64,000 bases of DNA from Ficedula albicollis (GCF_000247815.1 NC_021692.1:6857691-6921690); one strand, 5' to 3'. Counted from the first letter of the stretch, positions 1 to 22,143 are shown. Notes: generated from the letters alone by a model not told the origin. Numbers and translations are program-made.

Positions 1-355
<355 letters not shown>

Positions 356-480
356 AGGCTCAGGGGATCTGCAGAACCCCAAAAGCAGCTCCAGGCTCAG
401 GGGATCTGCAGCACCCCAAAAGCAGCTCCAGGCTCAGGGGATCTGCAGCACCCCAAAAGCAGCTGCAGGCTCAGGGGTTC
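356..480. repeat. 37-bp minisatellite, about 3.3 copies, truncated by a gap
   Basis: Units starting at 356, 393 and 430 share the core AGGCTCAGGGGATCTGCAG and differ by one base each. A fourth degenerate copy begins at 467. The array runs into the C run on its left, so its true length is unknown. Confidence 0.85.
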
Positions 481-2366
481 AGGTCCATCTGCAGCTCAAG
501 CTGTGCTCTTCCTGCTCCAGCCCCCCTGGGGTGTCAGGGGATCTGCAGCTCTGGGCTGCTGCTCCAGGGGCATGCACAGCAATGGGCACCAGACAGCAGA
601 ACCCACCTGCACCTGCAGCCACAGCAGCCCCAGAGGAGCTGGGATAAAACCAGAGCCAGTCCTAAACCAGCAGACACAAAATTCCACAGACCCTGGAACT
701 GCAAGAGAGCTGAGGGAGTGGGGAATGGGTCCAGCACCACACCAGGAAACTTTTCCTAACACTCAAATCAAAGGAAAGCTGGGAAAACACAGGAAAAGAT
801 CTCTAAAGGGATGCAAAGGAGGAGACTGGAAGAGAGACTCAGAAAGCAGAATAGGGAGGATATAAAATGGAAAAATATTTCTTTTAAAATACATTTCTCT
901 GGCTCTCCATCCCCTTAATGATCACCCAGTAAGTGCAGGGATTATATTAAATTTTACTGATCAATACAGCAGCCATAAAACTGTCCCGACCCTCTGCACC
1001 TCCCTCCAATAAAGAAAGGAAAAATCCAATATGCAGAAGGAGGAATGTCAGGGCCTGCAGGGGAGAAGACAGGAGGGCAGTGATCAGGGCAGGCACCCAG
1101 GGCTGCTTCAAGGATGTTTCACCTGCCTCAGACCCTTCACCCTGCAGGATTTCCCTCCCTGAGCCCTGTGCTCCCACCCTGCCTGGCCAGGCTCAGGCAC
1201 CAGCAGTGCCAGAGAAGCTCCAAGGAGATGAGAAAATCACCAGGAGCTGCAGAAAAATGAGGGATTTTCCCTCCTCTGTTGGTCTCAGCAGCACAAAAAG
1301 CCAAATTTTTGTTGTCAGCAGCAGTGTCCCAGCCAGAGTCACCAGCTGCTGCAGGAAACAGCCTCAAGCTGCAGCAGGGGAGGTTCAGATTGGTGTCAGG
1401 ACATTTCCCACCCGAAATTAGGGAATAAAGCCCTGGGCAGGCTGGCCAGCCCTGCAGGGACTCAGGGACGTGGCCCTGGGGGACACGGGGCAGGGCTGGG
1501 TCTGGTGACCCTGGAGGGCTTTCCCAGCCACAGGGAGCCAGGATTTAAGGATTTAGAGCAAGAGGAGTGTGAGGCTCGGGGCTGCCCCAAGTGAGGGACT
1601 GAGTGGGCAGGGAATAATGAGCTTTTGATGGGAGCCATTAAAGGAGAACCCAGACTGGTCCATAACTGCTGTTGCATCATTACAGCCCCAGAAACAACCT
1701 CACCTCACAGCACAAGCGGGGGATGGCAGGGCTGCTCCAGCACACTGGCATTTAGAAAAAAAAAAGCTAATCACTGATTTCTAAAGAAACATCAGCACTC
1801 CAGTCCAGCCCCTGGAAAAATGAAACCTCTATCTGGTGAATCTGGGGGCTCTACAAGGACCTGGAAACGCAATTCCTGCTGCAGCCCCCACATCAAACAG
1901 CAGCAGTGCCACTGCTTTTCCCTCAGCCTGCAGGGCCCAGCCTCCGTGGGCCATTCAATCACAGCTCATGGACTGTCCAGCCCCAGAAGGGGCTGCTCTG
2001 CCTCCCTGCCCTGACCTCTGCACAGAACCCGGCAGGAAATCAGCCCCTGGTGCTCCCAGGCCATGCTGGCAGCTCGGAGTGGGGAAAAATGTGTGAGTTG
2101 TGCCTGTGCTGAGCAGGAACAGAGACCCTCCACCCCAACCCTGGCCACACCAAATCCAGTGCTCTGGGAATAAAATCATGTTTATTCCCAAGAACTGCTG
2201 AACCCCTTACTGGAACACAAAGGAAAACAAATGAATTAAACCCAAACCCATCTCACAAGTGACTCCCACACACAGGGAAGGGTTAAAGCACCTGCAGAGG
2301 CAGAGTCGCCCCGGGACAGGTGCAGTAACTGTAATTCTGCAGAAATTCTGCAGGACTGTCCCTGCT
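481..2366. other. SAMD11 intron 4, unique sequence
   Basis: No exon of SAMD11 or another gene was recognised on either strand. The short open frames have no domain features. Exon 5 of SAMD11, expected downstream of exon 4 on the minus strand, was not found here, so it lies further left or in a gap. Confidence 0.5.
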
Positions 2367-5340
<2,974 letters not shown>

Positions 5341-5477
5341 GGACAAGGGCAGGGCTGACCCCACAAAGCCAGCGGGGTGTGAGTCAGCACAGGGCAGGGA
5401 TCAGGGACAGGCTGGGCTCAGCCCGGCCCCGCAGCTGGATTGGGGTCAGGGAGCTGCAGGGGAGGGGGAGCAGGGGG

Positions 5478-5657
5478 GGCTGCACGGGAGCTGCAGGGAT
5501 TGCACAGGGGCTGCACAGGAGCAGCAGGGATTGCACAGGAGCAGCAGGGATTGCACAAGAGAAGTAGTGGCTGCACGGGAGCTGCAGGGATTGCACAGGA
5601 GCAGTGGGGGCTGCATGGGAGCTGCACAGGGATTGCACAGAAGCTACACAGGAGAAG
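5478..5657. repeat. Degenerate short tandem repeat
   Basis: The words GGGATTGCACAGGAGCAG and GCTGCACGGGAGCTGCAG alternate irregularly for about 180 bp. Unit lengths vary from about 24 to 36 bp. No coding signal was seen. Confidence 0.7.
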
Positions 5658-5760
5658 CATGACCATGGGAATTTTGTGCTCTGACAGAATCAGGGAAAGC
5701 TACCACTTGGCCAGCTCTTATTATTATTATTTTTGTTTTTTGAATTAAATTTATAAAATT

Positions 5761-6677
<917 letters not shown>

Positions 6678-8374
6678 TGCTTGGCCTTTTGGGTAACTTT
6701 TCCAGGTAAAAAACCCCCCTGGGTCACTCTCTGTCCTTCTCAGACACGAATTTGACAGAAAACAATTCCCCAGATCCCACCTCTGCCTCCCAGGTACCTC
6801 CAGCTGCTGAGGTGTCACCACCAGACACAGAAAAAAGGGGGGAAAGGGGGAAATGAGGGAAAGAATAAGAGGGAGGGAGGGATAAACAAATTTTCCCAAC
6901 TGGAGGGAGCAGAGAGGTCTGAAAATCCCAACCCTACCCATGGGCAGCACAGCCCTAAATCTCCCTGCAGACTGAGCCTGAAAAAACAAATTAATCATCC
7001 TGCAATGTCCCCAGCAAAATGCCCATAAAATTTCATTAATGCTCATGACAGTTCATAAAAATGATCAGTAGGGCTGGCAACTCCAAAATAAGGTGGAAAT
7101 AAGTATGAAGATGTTTTTACTCTAAGCCTGCTTTGTCATTCAGCTCTCTGCAAGCTCATAAATTAAAAATAAAAAATAAAATAAAAAATGGAATTACACC
7201 ACACCCTGACAGATGGGGAGGATCCCTGAAGATCTCCCTGATGCAGAGAGCCCTGAAGTTTGGGGCTTTCAGGGACTCTCTGTGTCTCAGCAACACCCAG
7301 AGTCCTGCAGCTGCTCAGCTTATCCCAAACCCTCCAGGACACCCTACAAAATGTCCCTTACCCCCCTCCTACACCAGATGGACAGAGATGGCAGCACACT
7401 GGGGAAAAGCATGGCCAGAACTACTCTAAATAAACCTCCCCACTCCTTGTAGGTATCTGACAGCCCTTCTCAGCTTTATTTGAAATAAATTTAGTTTTAA
7501 ATGGAAGTTAAAACTGGTTTATCAGCTCCCCGTTCCCTCAGCATCTGAATCTCTGCTGGTCCAGAAATGGTCTCCTCTCCCCATCCCTGCAGCCAGATAA
7601 ATCTTCCTGGAATGAAAGCAAGTGCAGAAAGTGCTGCTAATGAAATGATGATGACATAATTAATTCAGATTAAGTCATACTTTTCATCACTCCAAATTTT
7701 CTCCTTGTTTGGCCTTATCCCTCCAGGAAAGGGAGAAGCCACTCAGGTACCTGTGCTGTGCCTGATTCCTAAAATGCCAGGATGAGGATGGGAGCACTTC
7801 CCACTGCCCAAAGCCAGGAATGATCAGGGTGGGCAGAATTCAGGCTGATGCTGAATACATTTTGCTTTTCCTGCCACTGCAAGCCACGGCTGACACATCT
7901 GTGGTGTCTCACTGGGGACTTTTAAAGGGCCAAGAGCCAGCTTTGAACTGCCCCCCAGAGCCCCCAGGGCTTCTGGAACAGCTCTGCAGCTCCCACGCTG
8001 CTGGCATCTCCCCAGTCTGCTCTTCCTGATAAAACTCAACTTGTCCAGCCCAGAGTCAGCTTTTCCAGAGGGAGAAGGCAGGTCCTGCTGGGGCCACTGC
8101 TGCCCGTGCCACTGCTGCTGTCCCTGCAGGGCTCAGGGTCTCACCTGGCACAGCCCAGCTCTGGCTGCACCTGCCCAAGGCTCAGGCTGCTCAGGGCTCA
8201 GCTTCAGCCTCCAGCTGCTGAAAACTCCCTCTGACCTTTCAGTCCCTGATTCAGGTCTTGGAGATTAGAAGGGAAAAGCTTACTAGGGGAAAAAAAAAAA
8301 AAAAAACCACCAAAACCTCAAAGCAGGCAGCCCCAAAGGCATCCTGAGTGAGTGCAGGAGGGCAGAGCAGCAGG
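6678..8374. other. SAMD11 intron 4, unique sequence
   Basis: No exon or mobile element was recognised. An AT-rich block at 7615-7700 has several TAAT/ATTA cores and is listed as a candidate regulatory element in the findings. A run of about 19 A residues lies at 8288-8306. Confidence 0.5.
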
Positions 8375-8945
8375 GCTGTGTCCCCAGAACCTCACCTGGG
8401 TCCCCACAGCCTCACCTGTGTCCCCAGAACCTCACCTGTGTCCTCACAGCCTCACCTGTGTCCCCAGAACCTCACCTGTGTCCTCACAGCCTCACCTGTG
8501 TCCCCAGAACCTCACCTGTGTCCTCACAGCCTCACCTGTGTCCCCAGAACCTCACCTGTGTCCTCACAGCCTCACCTGTGTCCCCAGAACCTCACCTGTG
8601 TCCTCACAGCCTCACCTGTGTCCCCAGAACCTCACCTGTGTCCCCACAGCCTCACCTGTGTCCCCAGAACCTCATCTGTGTCCTCACAGCCTCACCTGTG
8701 CCCTCACAGCCTCACCTGTGTCCCCAGAACCTCACCTGTGTCCTCACAGCCTCACCTGTGTCCCCAGAACCTCACCTGTGTCCTCACAGCCTCACCTGTG
8801 TCCCCAGAACCTCACCTGTGTCCTCACAGCCTCACCTGTGTCCCCAGAACCTCACCTGTATCCTCACAGCCTCACCTGTGTCCCTCACAGCCTCACCTGT
8901 GCCCTCACAGCCTCACCTGTGCCCTCACAGCCTCACCTGTGCCAC
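8375..8945 (-). repeat. 20-bp minisatellite made of strong 5' splice-site motifs
   Basis: About 28 copies of a 20-bp unit alternate between CTCACCTGTGTCCCCAGAAC and CTCACCTGTGTCCTCACAGC, with rare 21-bp units near 8881. Read on the minus strand, the sense strand of SAMD11, every unit contains ACACAG|GTGAGG, a near-consensus 5' splice site. It lies in intron 4 about 1.9 kb downstream of exon 4. The array has no spacers and is not a CRISPR. Its long open frames on the plus strand come from the stop-free unit. Confidence 0.9.
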
Positions 8946-10868
8946 CCAGCAGGGCTCTGCTGAGTCAGGAGCAGCCCCGACACCTCCAGCAGCAGCTGCT
9001 TCTCAACCCTGCCCTGCTCTCCCCTCCCCTCCCCTCCCCTCCCAGGCTGCCTTTCCAAAGCAAGCAGCTAAATCACCCCATTTCCCATTTTGTTTGCTTC
9101 TCCCAGCTCATTTCCCAGGTATTCTCAGCCTGATTTATGTCCTTTTTTCCCTCCTGCCTGCCCTGGTCCATTCCCCCTCACCACAGCACACCCCCCAAAC
9201 TGCACATCCAGCAGTGCAGGGCACTGACAGCAAAGCTCAGCTAAACCCTTCTGAGGCCTGCTTTGTGGGGCTGTGGGGCAATCTGGGCCACTCAAATACA
9301 GAAAACCTTTTTCTGTCCTGCCATAGAAACCCCAAATCCTTCTTCTGCCACATGGCATAATGGTTTTTTTCCTCTAAATGGGCTGGATGGACAGCTTGTG
9401 ACAGCTGGACTCATCAGGAAAAGCAAAACTTCTCTTCCCAAGGGGAATTACTGAGGTTTCTTCCAGGACAGAGCTGAACTGAAGGAACAGTCAAGTTGAG
9501 GAAGACCAGGAAATGTATTTGACATAAAAATCACACCATTACTTTATTCCATGCATTGCAAGTTGAGAATTATCCTTTTTTTTAAGACAGGGATTGTAAT
9601 TTCCAAAGGTGTTGGCACCTTCAGCTGCCATTGTGCAGAATCATTGCTCACAGGGCCATTAATTAAGGCACTGTCAGCACTTCCATCCCAAACCTCTGCC
9701 TGTTAGGAGTTTATAACTCAGCCATAAAACTCTGCTCTGGGCTGAAACTTAGCAGGAAAGGCTCTGCCTGGAAGGAATCCATCCCTTTGTATTTGAGAGT
9801 CCCAAAAGCTTGGAGCAGCAAACCAGGGGTTTGATTCTGAGGGCTGCCTTTCAAAAACCTGTTTTTATGGGTTGGCTCAGCTGGGCCTGCTGCACTGGCT
9901 CATTGTGCTCACTCTGGGGTGGGGTTTGTGCTCTTAACGCTGGGAAATTTTGGAATGATGGGGGTTTGTGGTTCAGAGCCACTGTCTGTGCTTGAGAATT
10001 TCTCTGCCCTCACTGTGCCCATTGGAGGGCGAGTCCACATGGATTTCCCACCTCCACTCCCAGGGCCAAGGTTTAATTTTAATTCCAGGGGTCAGTTAAA
10101 GGCATGGACACTGCCCTCTGCTCCACCACTGGTATTATTTCCCTTTTTTTCCATCTCTAACTGAACAGGTTCACACAAAACATCAAAAATTGCTTTTAGC
10201 AAAACTCAGATTTGTCCCTGGGCTGCTCTTTGCCAGCAGATCCTGATTTCCCCAGGGGATGGAGCACCCAGGGACCTCCACTCTGCCCTTCCTCCCTCAG
10301 CTGCCTCCTCCTCCCCTGTTCCCTCCTCCATGAGAAGTTATCCAGCTGCTCAGATTTATTGTTCTCAATCTAAAAACTCAGCAGTTTTCCACAACTCAAG
10401 GGCTGCACCCTGATCTGGAAATCCAGAATAAAAGAGACCTGTCAAAATCCCAGATTTTAGAGCAAATTTCTGCAGCTGGGTTTTTAAAGGATTAGAAGAG
10501 TTTGTGATTGCTGGCAACACAGAAGATAATGCACCACACCCAGGTTCTCCACTGCCCCAGGAGTCACAGAGGAATATTCATGTTTGCAACTGGAGACCTT
10601 CCATTTAGGAATTTCTACCTTCTTGGGACCAGAGCAAACACATCAGAACTGGGCTTTCATTACAAGTGTCATCAATTCTCTCTTCCAACGTAAAAGGAAC
10701 TGGAACTCATCTTCCCCCAGAATAAAAACCAGAGAGAGCGTGTGTGGGGAGAATGAGGAACAAAGGGAGGAAGGAAAAAAACCCCAAAAAGTGACAGAAA
10801 TGTTCATTTACATGCATCAGCATGCAGTGAGAAATGAGAAACCCTGAGCCCAGCACACAGAACTGTAC
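8946..10868. other. SAMD11 intron 4, unique sequence adjoining exon 4
   Basis: The minus-strand donor of exon 4 starts this intron at 10868. No other exon, mobile element or RNA gene was recognised. Composition is mixed, with short A/T runs at 9575-9585. Confidence 0.5.
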
Positions 10869-10919
10869 CTGCAGGAGGTCTCTCGGAAGGAGATGTTCAA
10901 ATCCCAGTGGGTGTGAATC
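10869..10919 (-). CDS. SAMD11: SAMD11 exon 4 (coding, 51 bp)
   Basis: Minus-strand exon encoding IHTHWDLNISFRETSC, with split codons at both ends (1 base at the start, 2 at the end). It is preceded by a pyrimidine-rich acceptor ending TTGCAG at 10920-10921 and followed by the donor GTACAG at 10868. The 51-bp length and the HTHWDxNISFRE core match the corresponding human SAMD11 exon as I recall it. It joins exon 3 in phase, since the AG left at the end of exon 3 plus the G here makes Arg. It lies between the SAND region and the C-terminal SAM domain, which is outside the window. The segment has no known catalytic role. Confidence 0.93.
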
Positions 10920-11037
10920 CTGCAACAAACAGAGCAGGGGTCAGAGCAAAGGGCTGAGCACTCATCTCCTGTCCCCCAAAGCCTGCTCCAGCCTGGGCAC
11001 CCCCAGAGCCCCCTGAGCCCCAAACCCTGGCTGGTCC
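10920..11037. other. SAMD11 intron 3, acceptor side
   Basis: The polypyrimidine-rich 3' splice region for exon 4 (minus strand) lies at 10920-10945. The minisatellite follows within about 120 bp. Confidence 0.6.
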
Positions 11038-12800
<1,763 letters not shown>

Positions 12801-13455
12801 CCTGGTCCAGCCCCACTCCAGAGCTCTGTGTCCACTGCAGGACCCAGGAGCTGCTCAGCATTGGGAAATCCTCTGCTGCTCCATCCTGACCCTTTCCTTT
12901 TTTATCCTGACCCTCTTCTATTCCATCCTGACCCTTTCTTGCTCCATCCTGACCCTCCCCTGCTCCATCCTGACCCTCTGTGCTCCATCCTGACCCTCTG
13001 TGCTCCATCCTCACCCTCTGTGCTCCATCCTCACCCTCTCCTGGTTCCATCCTGACCCTCCCTGCTCCACCCTCCCCCCTGCCCTGTCCATCCCCAATCC
13101 TGCCCTGTCCATCCCAAACCCTTCCTGGTCCAGCCCCACTCCAGAGCTCTGTGTCCACTGCAGGACCCAGGAGCTGCTCAGCATTGGGAAATCCTCTGCT
13201 GCTCCATCCTGACCCTTTCCTTTTTTATCCTGACCCTCTTCTATTCCATCCTGACCCTTTCTTGCTCCATCCTGACCCTCCCCTGCTCCATCCTGACCCT
13301 CTGTGCTCCATCCTGACCCTCTGTGCTCCATCCTCACCCTCTGTGCTCCATCCTCACCCTCTCCTGGTTCCATCCTGACCCTCCCTGCTCCACCCTGACC
13401 CTCTCCTCTCCATCCAGACCCTCCCTGCTCCACCCTGACCCTCTCCTGCTCCACC

Positions 13456-14030
13456 CCATCCCTGAGAGCTGCAGGGAGCTGTCTCAGCTCCCAGGCCCTG
13501 TTCAGAGGAGGCAGAATGAGCAATGCTGACATTTCAGGCAGAAGCCCCAGACTGTCTGTGCCGTGTTCCCTCCCAGCTGGAAATGAATTATCAGCAATTT
13601 CCCACCTCAGAAATGAACCCAGCACCTTCTGTCACTCTGCCTGTGACAGGCAGGAGCAGCAGCTTGGGGATGAACAATATCCCAAATTAAGGCAGAGCAG
13701 CCAGGGGGGATGGGGGTTTTGATGGGTTTTTTTTTTTGTTTTTGATGGGCAGAGCTGGATCCTCCCTGCTCCTCCCAGTTATCCCAGTCCCAGCTTCCAC
13801 AGCCTCCCAGTATCCACACCAGGCTGTTTCAGGAGGCTGAGCAGGGAGTGCTCAGGGATTCAGGGAATCTCATCCACGGCTCCTGGAAGAACAACCTGGG
13901 AATGGCAGCAGGAGGCTGAGCCTTGGGGCTCCTGGGCTGCTCTCAGCAGGAACTGCTGCTGCAAGGCTCAGACAGGGAGATCAGGAGAGCTGCCAGGCAC
14001 AGGAGAGAGCAGAGCTGCCACAGACACTTT
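13456..14030. other. SAMD11 intron 3, unique sequence
   Basis: No exon or repeat family was recognised. A T-rich run lies at 13725-13743. Confidence 0.45.
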
Positions 14031-14285
14031 CCCTTTCCTTTCTCTTCTCCTTTCCTTTCCTTTCCTTTCCTTTCCTTTCCTTTCCTCTCCGCACCTTTCC
14101 TTTCCGCACCTTTCCTTTCCGCACCTTTCCTTTCCGCACCTTTCCTTTCCGCACCTTTCCTTTCCGCACCTTTCCTTTCCGCACCCTTCCCTTCCCTTCC
14201 CTTCCCTTCCCTGAAACTTCCCTTCCCTTCCCTTCCCTTCCCTTCCCTTCCTTTCCCTTCCTTTCCCTTCCCCTTTCCCTCTCTC
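14031..14285. repeat. Pyrimidine tract: CTTTC/CCTTC repeats with 15-bp unit
   Basis: About 250 bp of nearly pure pyrimidine on the plus strand. CTTTC repeats lead into about seven copies of the 15-bp unit TTTCCTTTCCGCACC, then CCTTC repeats. The SAMD11 sense strand is purine-rich here. Such tracts can form triplex (H-DNA) structures; that is inference. Confidence 0.85.
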
Positions 14286-14847
14286 ATCTCCCTCCTGGGC
14301 AAGAAGGGATTTTGTGCTGGTTGGGGAATTCCACCCTGCAGCACCCCTGGGAAGTCAGTGGCTGTTTCCCCCTCTCTCTCCCTCAAATCCACATGAGGAC
14401 AATGACACATTCCCAGCACCCTGAGCAGGTGTTTGAGCTTCATCCTCATCCTCACCACTGTGGGGACTTGGCCAAGGCTGTTCTGCCCCACCCTGTTCAA
14501 TCCCAAATGCTGTCACTGCATTTCCCTCCCCTCCCACGCCAGTGAAAGAGGCCACTCTTTAAAATAGGAATTAAATGCATCAGCCCACAAGACAATGCTG
14601 GGCTGAAATCCAGCAGAGTGAGGATCTTGCTGTTACAGCTGAGCCTTCTTCCCTGGCTCTGCTCTGCCTGGAGCTTCCTGGGATAACAACAGGAGATCCT
14701 GACAGGCAGTTTGCACCTCGGGGTGGAAAAGCTCCCAGGCTGAGCTCATGCATCCACCAGGGCTGGGTGGAATCTCCCTGGGAGGGTCAGGAAGTTAAAG
14801 CTTCCCAAACTACTGCACAGCAATGGAATTTGTGGAGTCTAATTAAG
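14286..14847. other. SAMD11 intron 3, unique sequence
   Basis: No supported feature seen on either strand. Confidence 0.45.
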
Positions 14848-15012
14848 AATTACAGGATCATTAAGGTTGGAAAAGCCCTCTAAGCTCATCCAGCCCAACT
14901 TTTAACCCAGCACTGCCACGTTCAGCACTAAACCATGTCCCCATGTGCCACCTCCACACCTTCCTGGAGCACTTCCAGGGGTGGAGATTCCACCACTGCC
15001 CTCCTTTGGTGT
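14848..15012 (-). mobile_element. CR1-like LINE 3' fragment
   Basis: The phrases GGATCATTAAGGTTGGAAAA, CATCCAGCCCAACTTTTAAC and GCACTAAACCATGTCCCCAT are typical of the 3' region of avian CR1 retrotransposons, read here in reverse orientation. The fragment is short and 5'-truncated, as most CR1 copies are, and encodes nothing. Exact ends are uncertain because divergence increases after about 14985. Confidence 0.75.
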
Positions 15013-16748
15013 CCGGGATAATCCAGAGGGCAAGACTGCCAAAGGCTGAGGTGAGGGAGGTGAGGGACCAGCCAGGAAACTCCCAGCTCCAGTTCTAACC
15101 CCCAGAGCCTTTCCTTCACCAGTGCCCAGCCCACAGAGCAGGAAACTGGGAATAGGAGAAAGAGGAAAAGGCACAGTGTTGAAAGCAGTAATGCAGGTGA
15201 ATTCCTGAATTCCTGGTTTTTTTTCCTTTATTCCTGCACTCCCAGGAACTCTGCCTGCTCCACTTGCCCCACCATCCCAGCTTTCCCCCTTTCCCCCCAC
15301 ACTGCATCACAGCTCCAGGAAAAAGAAAAGCTGTACAAAAGCAGTGGGAGTTTATCCCAGCTGGGAGAAGCCTGCTCTCCTCCAAGGAAATAAACCCAGA
15401 GTCCTCCAGACAAAGTGCAGGAGAGCAGAGCCATGGAGAGCTGGGGATCACTGCCTGAGACCTGCCAAACACTCTTCCTTCATTTCCTAATAAACAGGCA
15501 AAGCAATTACAGTAATTAAAGATTTAAGATAAGAGCACTTTGTATTTGGGGGGCCCAGCATTATCAATTACAGAGTTATCACGTTGTTCTCCCTCCTAAT
15601 GAGACCATCCAGCACTGTAATTCTGCAGCATTAAAAGCACAATTAACAGGGGCAGGAGGAGCAGGGCAGGTCACCAGGACTGCCTGGGAGGGCTCCCTGT
15701 GCTCCAGCCCAGGTGCATTCCCAAAACACCTTTCCATTTCCAGCAGGAACAGCCTCCTGGACAGCTGCAATGATAAACCCAGCCTTTCATCACAGCAGGG
15801 TTTTATGGCAAGAGCTGGTGGCTCTTTTGTCTCCCTGCTCCGAGCCCTCAGTGCTGAGGGTGCCAGCATCTGTCAGAGGGAAGGGGGAACAGCTCCTCTC
15901 CTGCCAGGCAAGAACACATAAAACACGAGAAAAGCAATTACAGCCCCTCAGCTGCCTCTGCTCTGGTTTTATAGGGCTCATCTCAGGGTCTGAGCCCTGC
16001 CGTGCAGCACAGGGAGATGAGAACCCAGAGGAGCTGCATGGGAGGCTGAGGCTGCTACCCCTTTCCTGGGGTAACAGCTTTTCTGAAATCCCTGGGTTTT
16101 CAGAGGGGCGAGAGGACCTGGGATTTTGCAGCTGAATGTCGAGGGCACTGAGGCCCCCCAGGAGAGGCCAGGTGAGGGTTAGCAGGAGCTAACTCCAGAC
16201 AATCCCTTCTCCTGCTCCTCTGAGGCTGCACAACTCCAGAATCAATGCTCATGGCACTGAGAAAAAAGGATGAAAATCAAGCAATTCCTCCTCCCTGCTG
16301 CAACTCCATCACTTCTCCCTCCCTCCTGGAGGCTCTCAGGGTGCCCTGACATCTGTGATCAAACACAGAACCCCACACCTTGCTGCTACCCCTTCCCAAA
16401 CTCTGCTCCCCAGCACCGAACTCCCCAGTTTCAGTGGCAGCAGGATTTGAGCACAGCTGAAAGCAAAGGCAGGATCTGGGGTTCCCACACCTTTGTATCT
16501 CACACAGCTGAACCCACAGATGATTTCTTGGTCATGCAATGCCACAAAGCCACAGAGCCCTGGGCAGACAGCGAGATCCAACCGAAAATCTGCAAATCCA
16601 GATTTGCCTTCAGTGCAAACGAAGAGGAGAAAGTGAAAAATCCCCACCCAGCTGCCCTTGGTGAGCAGAAGGTGACATTTGCAGAGTGGTTCCAGGGCTG
16701 CTCTCCAAGGCTCTGCCCAGTTCCTGCGGCCCTGCCCAGCCCAGGTAC
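15013..16748. other. SAMD11 intron 3, unique sequence adjoining exon 3
   Basis: The donor of exon 3 lies at 16748. An AT-rich block at 15480-15640 with several homeobox-type cores is described in the findings. No exon was recognised in the rest. Confidence 0.5.
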
Positions 16749-16927
16749 CTTCTTTTCATGATACTGATGTGCAGATCCTCCTCCTGCTTCACTTCGGGGT
16801 GCTGCCCATTGCTCTTGTCGCTCTCCTGGCTGTCCTCGCTGTGCGAGAAGATGGAGCTCAGCTCCTTCTTGGGGACCCTGCTGGGGGGCAGGGGGATTGT
16901 TCTCTTCTCTGCCAGGCGGCCCCGGTT
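16749..16927 (-). CDS. SAMD11: SAMD11 exon 3 (coding, 179 bp)
   Basis: Minus-strand exon of 59 codons plus two bases. It starts NRGRLAEKRTIPLPPSR and ends HISIMKR. The acceptor is CCATCCCAG (AG at 16928-16929) behind a TTCTCTCTCC tract; the donor is GTACCT at 16748. It begins in phase 0, matching the end of exon 2, and ends in phase 2, matching exon 4. The human exon is about one codon longer by my recollection. The segment is basic at the start, then serine- and acid-rich (SHSEDSQESD). VKQE fits the SUMO acceptor consensus and is conserved in kind (LKQE) in human; any modification is inference. The linker is probably disordered and follows the SAND domain. Confidence 0.95.
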
Positions 16928-21004
<4,077 letters not shown>

Positions 21005-21819
21005 ACCAACCAACAGCCTGAGCATTCCTTCTTCATAGCCAGGGAACAGACAGGGAATGCTGGGGGAGCTCTGAGAGCTGCTGGGAGCAGGAGAACTCTA
21101 AATCTCTTCCATATGGGAAGGAAATCCTCAAGCCCAGACAGCATTTTCTCTCTCTTTTTTTATTGATAATAAAGATAGGGAAAAGGAAAGGGGGAGGTTT
21201 AGAGAGCCTGGGATGTTTTTCTTTTGCTTTTCCAAATAATAAACCTGGTGGAATGGCTTTAATTAGGGACATTAGCCAGCAGTGGGGACCACACATCCCC
21301 CTGCAGAATAACTGGCAGAGTTTGCATTTACCTTCAGCTGTGATTAGTGTAAACACCTCAGAGAGGGTCAGGTTGCCTTCCAGGATAATCCTGCCCTGTC
21401 CCCTGGGCCTTCATTAGCCCTTGCAGCCCAGCCTCACTGCTCAGTAGCAAATCCAGCCCTGGGCTGACCAGAATCTGCATCCAAGCACAGGTCACAGGCA
21501 GCAGGGGGTGGCCAGGCTCTCATCCTCCTCCTGGCCCCGTGTTTGGCAATGAACACATCCACGGAACAGCTCCCAGGGCATCCCCTGCCCTTCACCTGGC
21601 CACTGAGGTTTGTCCTCCCTCACCTCCTCCCAGGGACACCCTGGAGCTGTTCCAGCACAGGAGGGACGGCCCAAGGCAAGGGGGAGCAGGAGGGAACAAC
21701 CAGAAATTAATAATTAATAATTAATAAATTAATAATTAATAATTTTTCAGCTTCTCTGAAAAAAATCCCGATTTCAACTTTCCAAACAGAGCTGGCAAAG
21801 GCAGAAGTCCTGGGAAACC
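21005..21819. other. SAMD11 intron 2, unique sequence
   Basis: No exon was recognised. An AATTAATAATTAATAA repeat lies at 21703-21745. Confidence 0.45.
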
Positions 21820-22143
21820 ATTCCCTGCCTGCTCCCTGGCCCTCATCCTGTTTGTGGGGTTTATCCTGGCTCTGTTGGAAGCTCTCTGGGGCACAGGATG
21901 ATGTGTGGAGGCAGAGAAACTGGGTCCTGCTACAATGGAAGAAAATATGGAAGTTTGAACCCAAAAGAAAGTTGCTCAGAAGGGAAGCTGCAGCTCTTCC
22001 CATCAGTATTAACAACAGGGTTTTGTGAATACCTAAAGAAACAGAAGAACAAGGTCTGGGAGCAGAAGGGAACATTTCCCATTTAGAATCTCTCAGTGAA
22101 TTATAAAGCCCAAAGGATAATTTGTTAATAGAGCAAGAGCCAG
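21820..22143 (-). repeat. Inverted repeat, left arm (about 320 bp)
   Basis: This stretch is the reverse complement of 25186-25499 with few mismatches and one indel of about 14 bp near 21855. Both arms, read in the same sense, contain the phrase GAGATTCTAAATGGGAAATG and a partly open frame with no recognised domain. They could be two opposed copies of an unnamed dispersed element or a local inverted duplication. Confidence 0.85.

Noticed and set aside
8375..8945. CRISPR-like regular repeats (also 48057-48315 and 4555-5337)
   Set aside because: Repeats are directly adjacent with no unique spacers, and the DNA is vertebrate; these are minisatellites.
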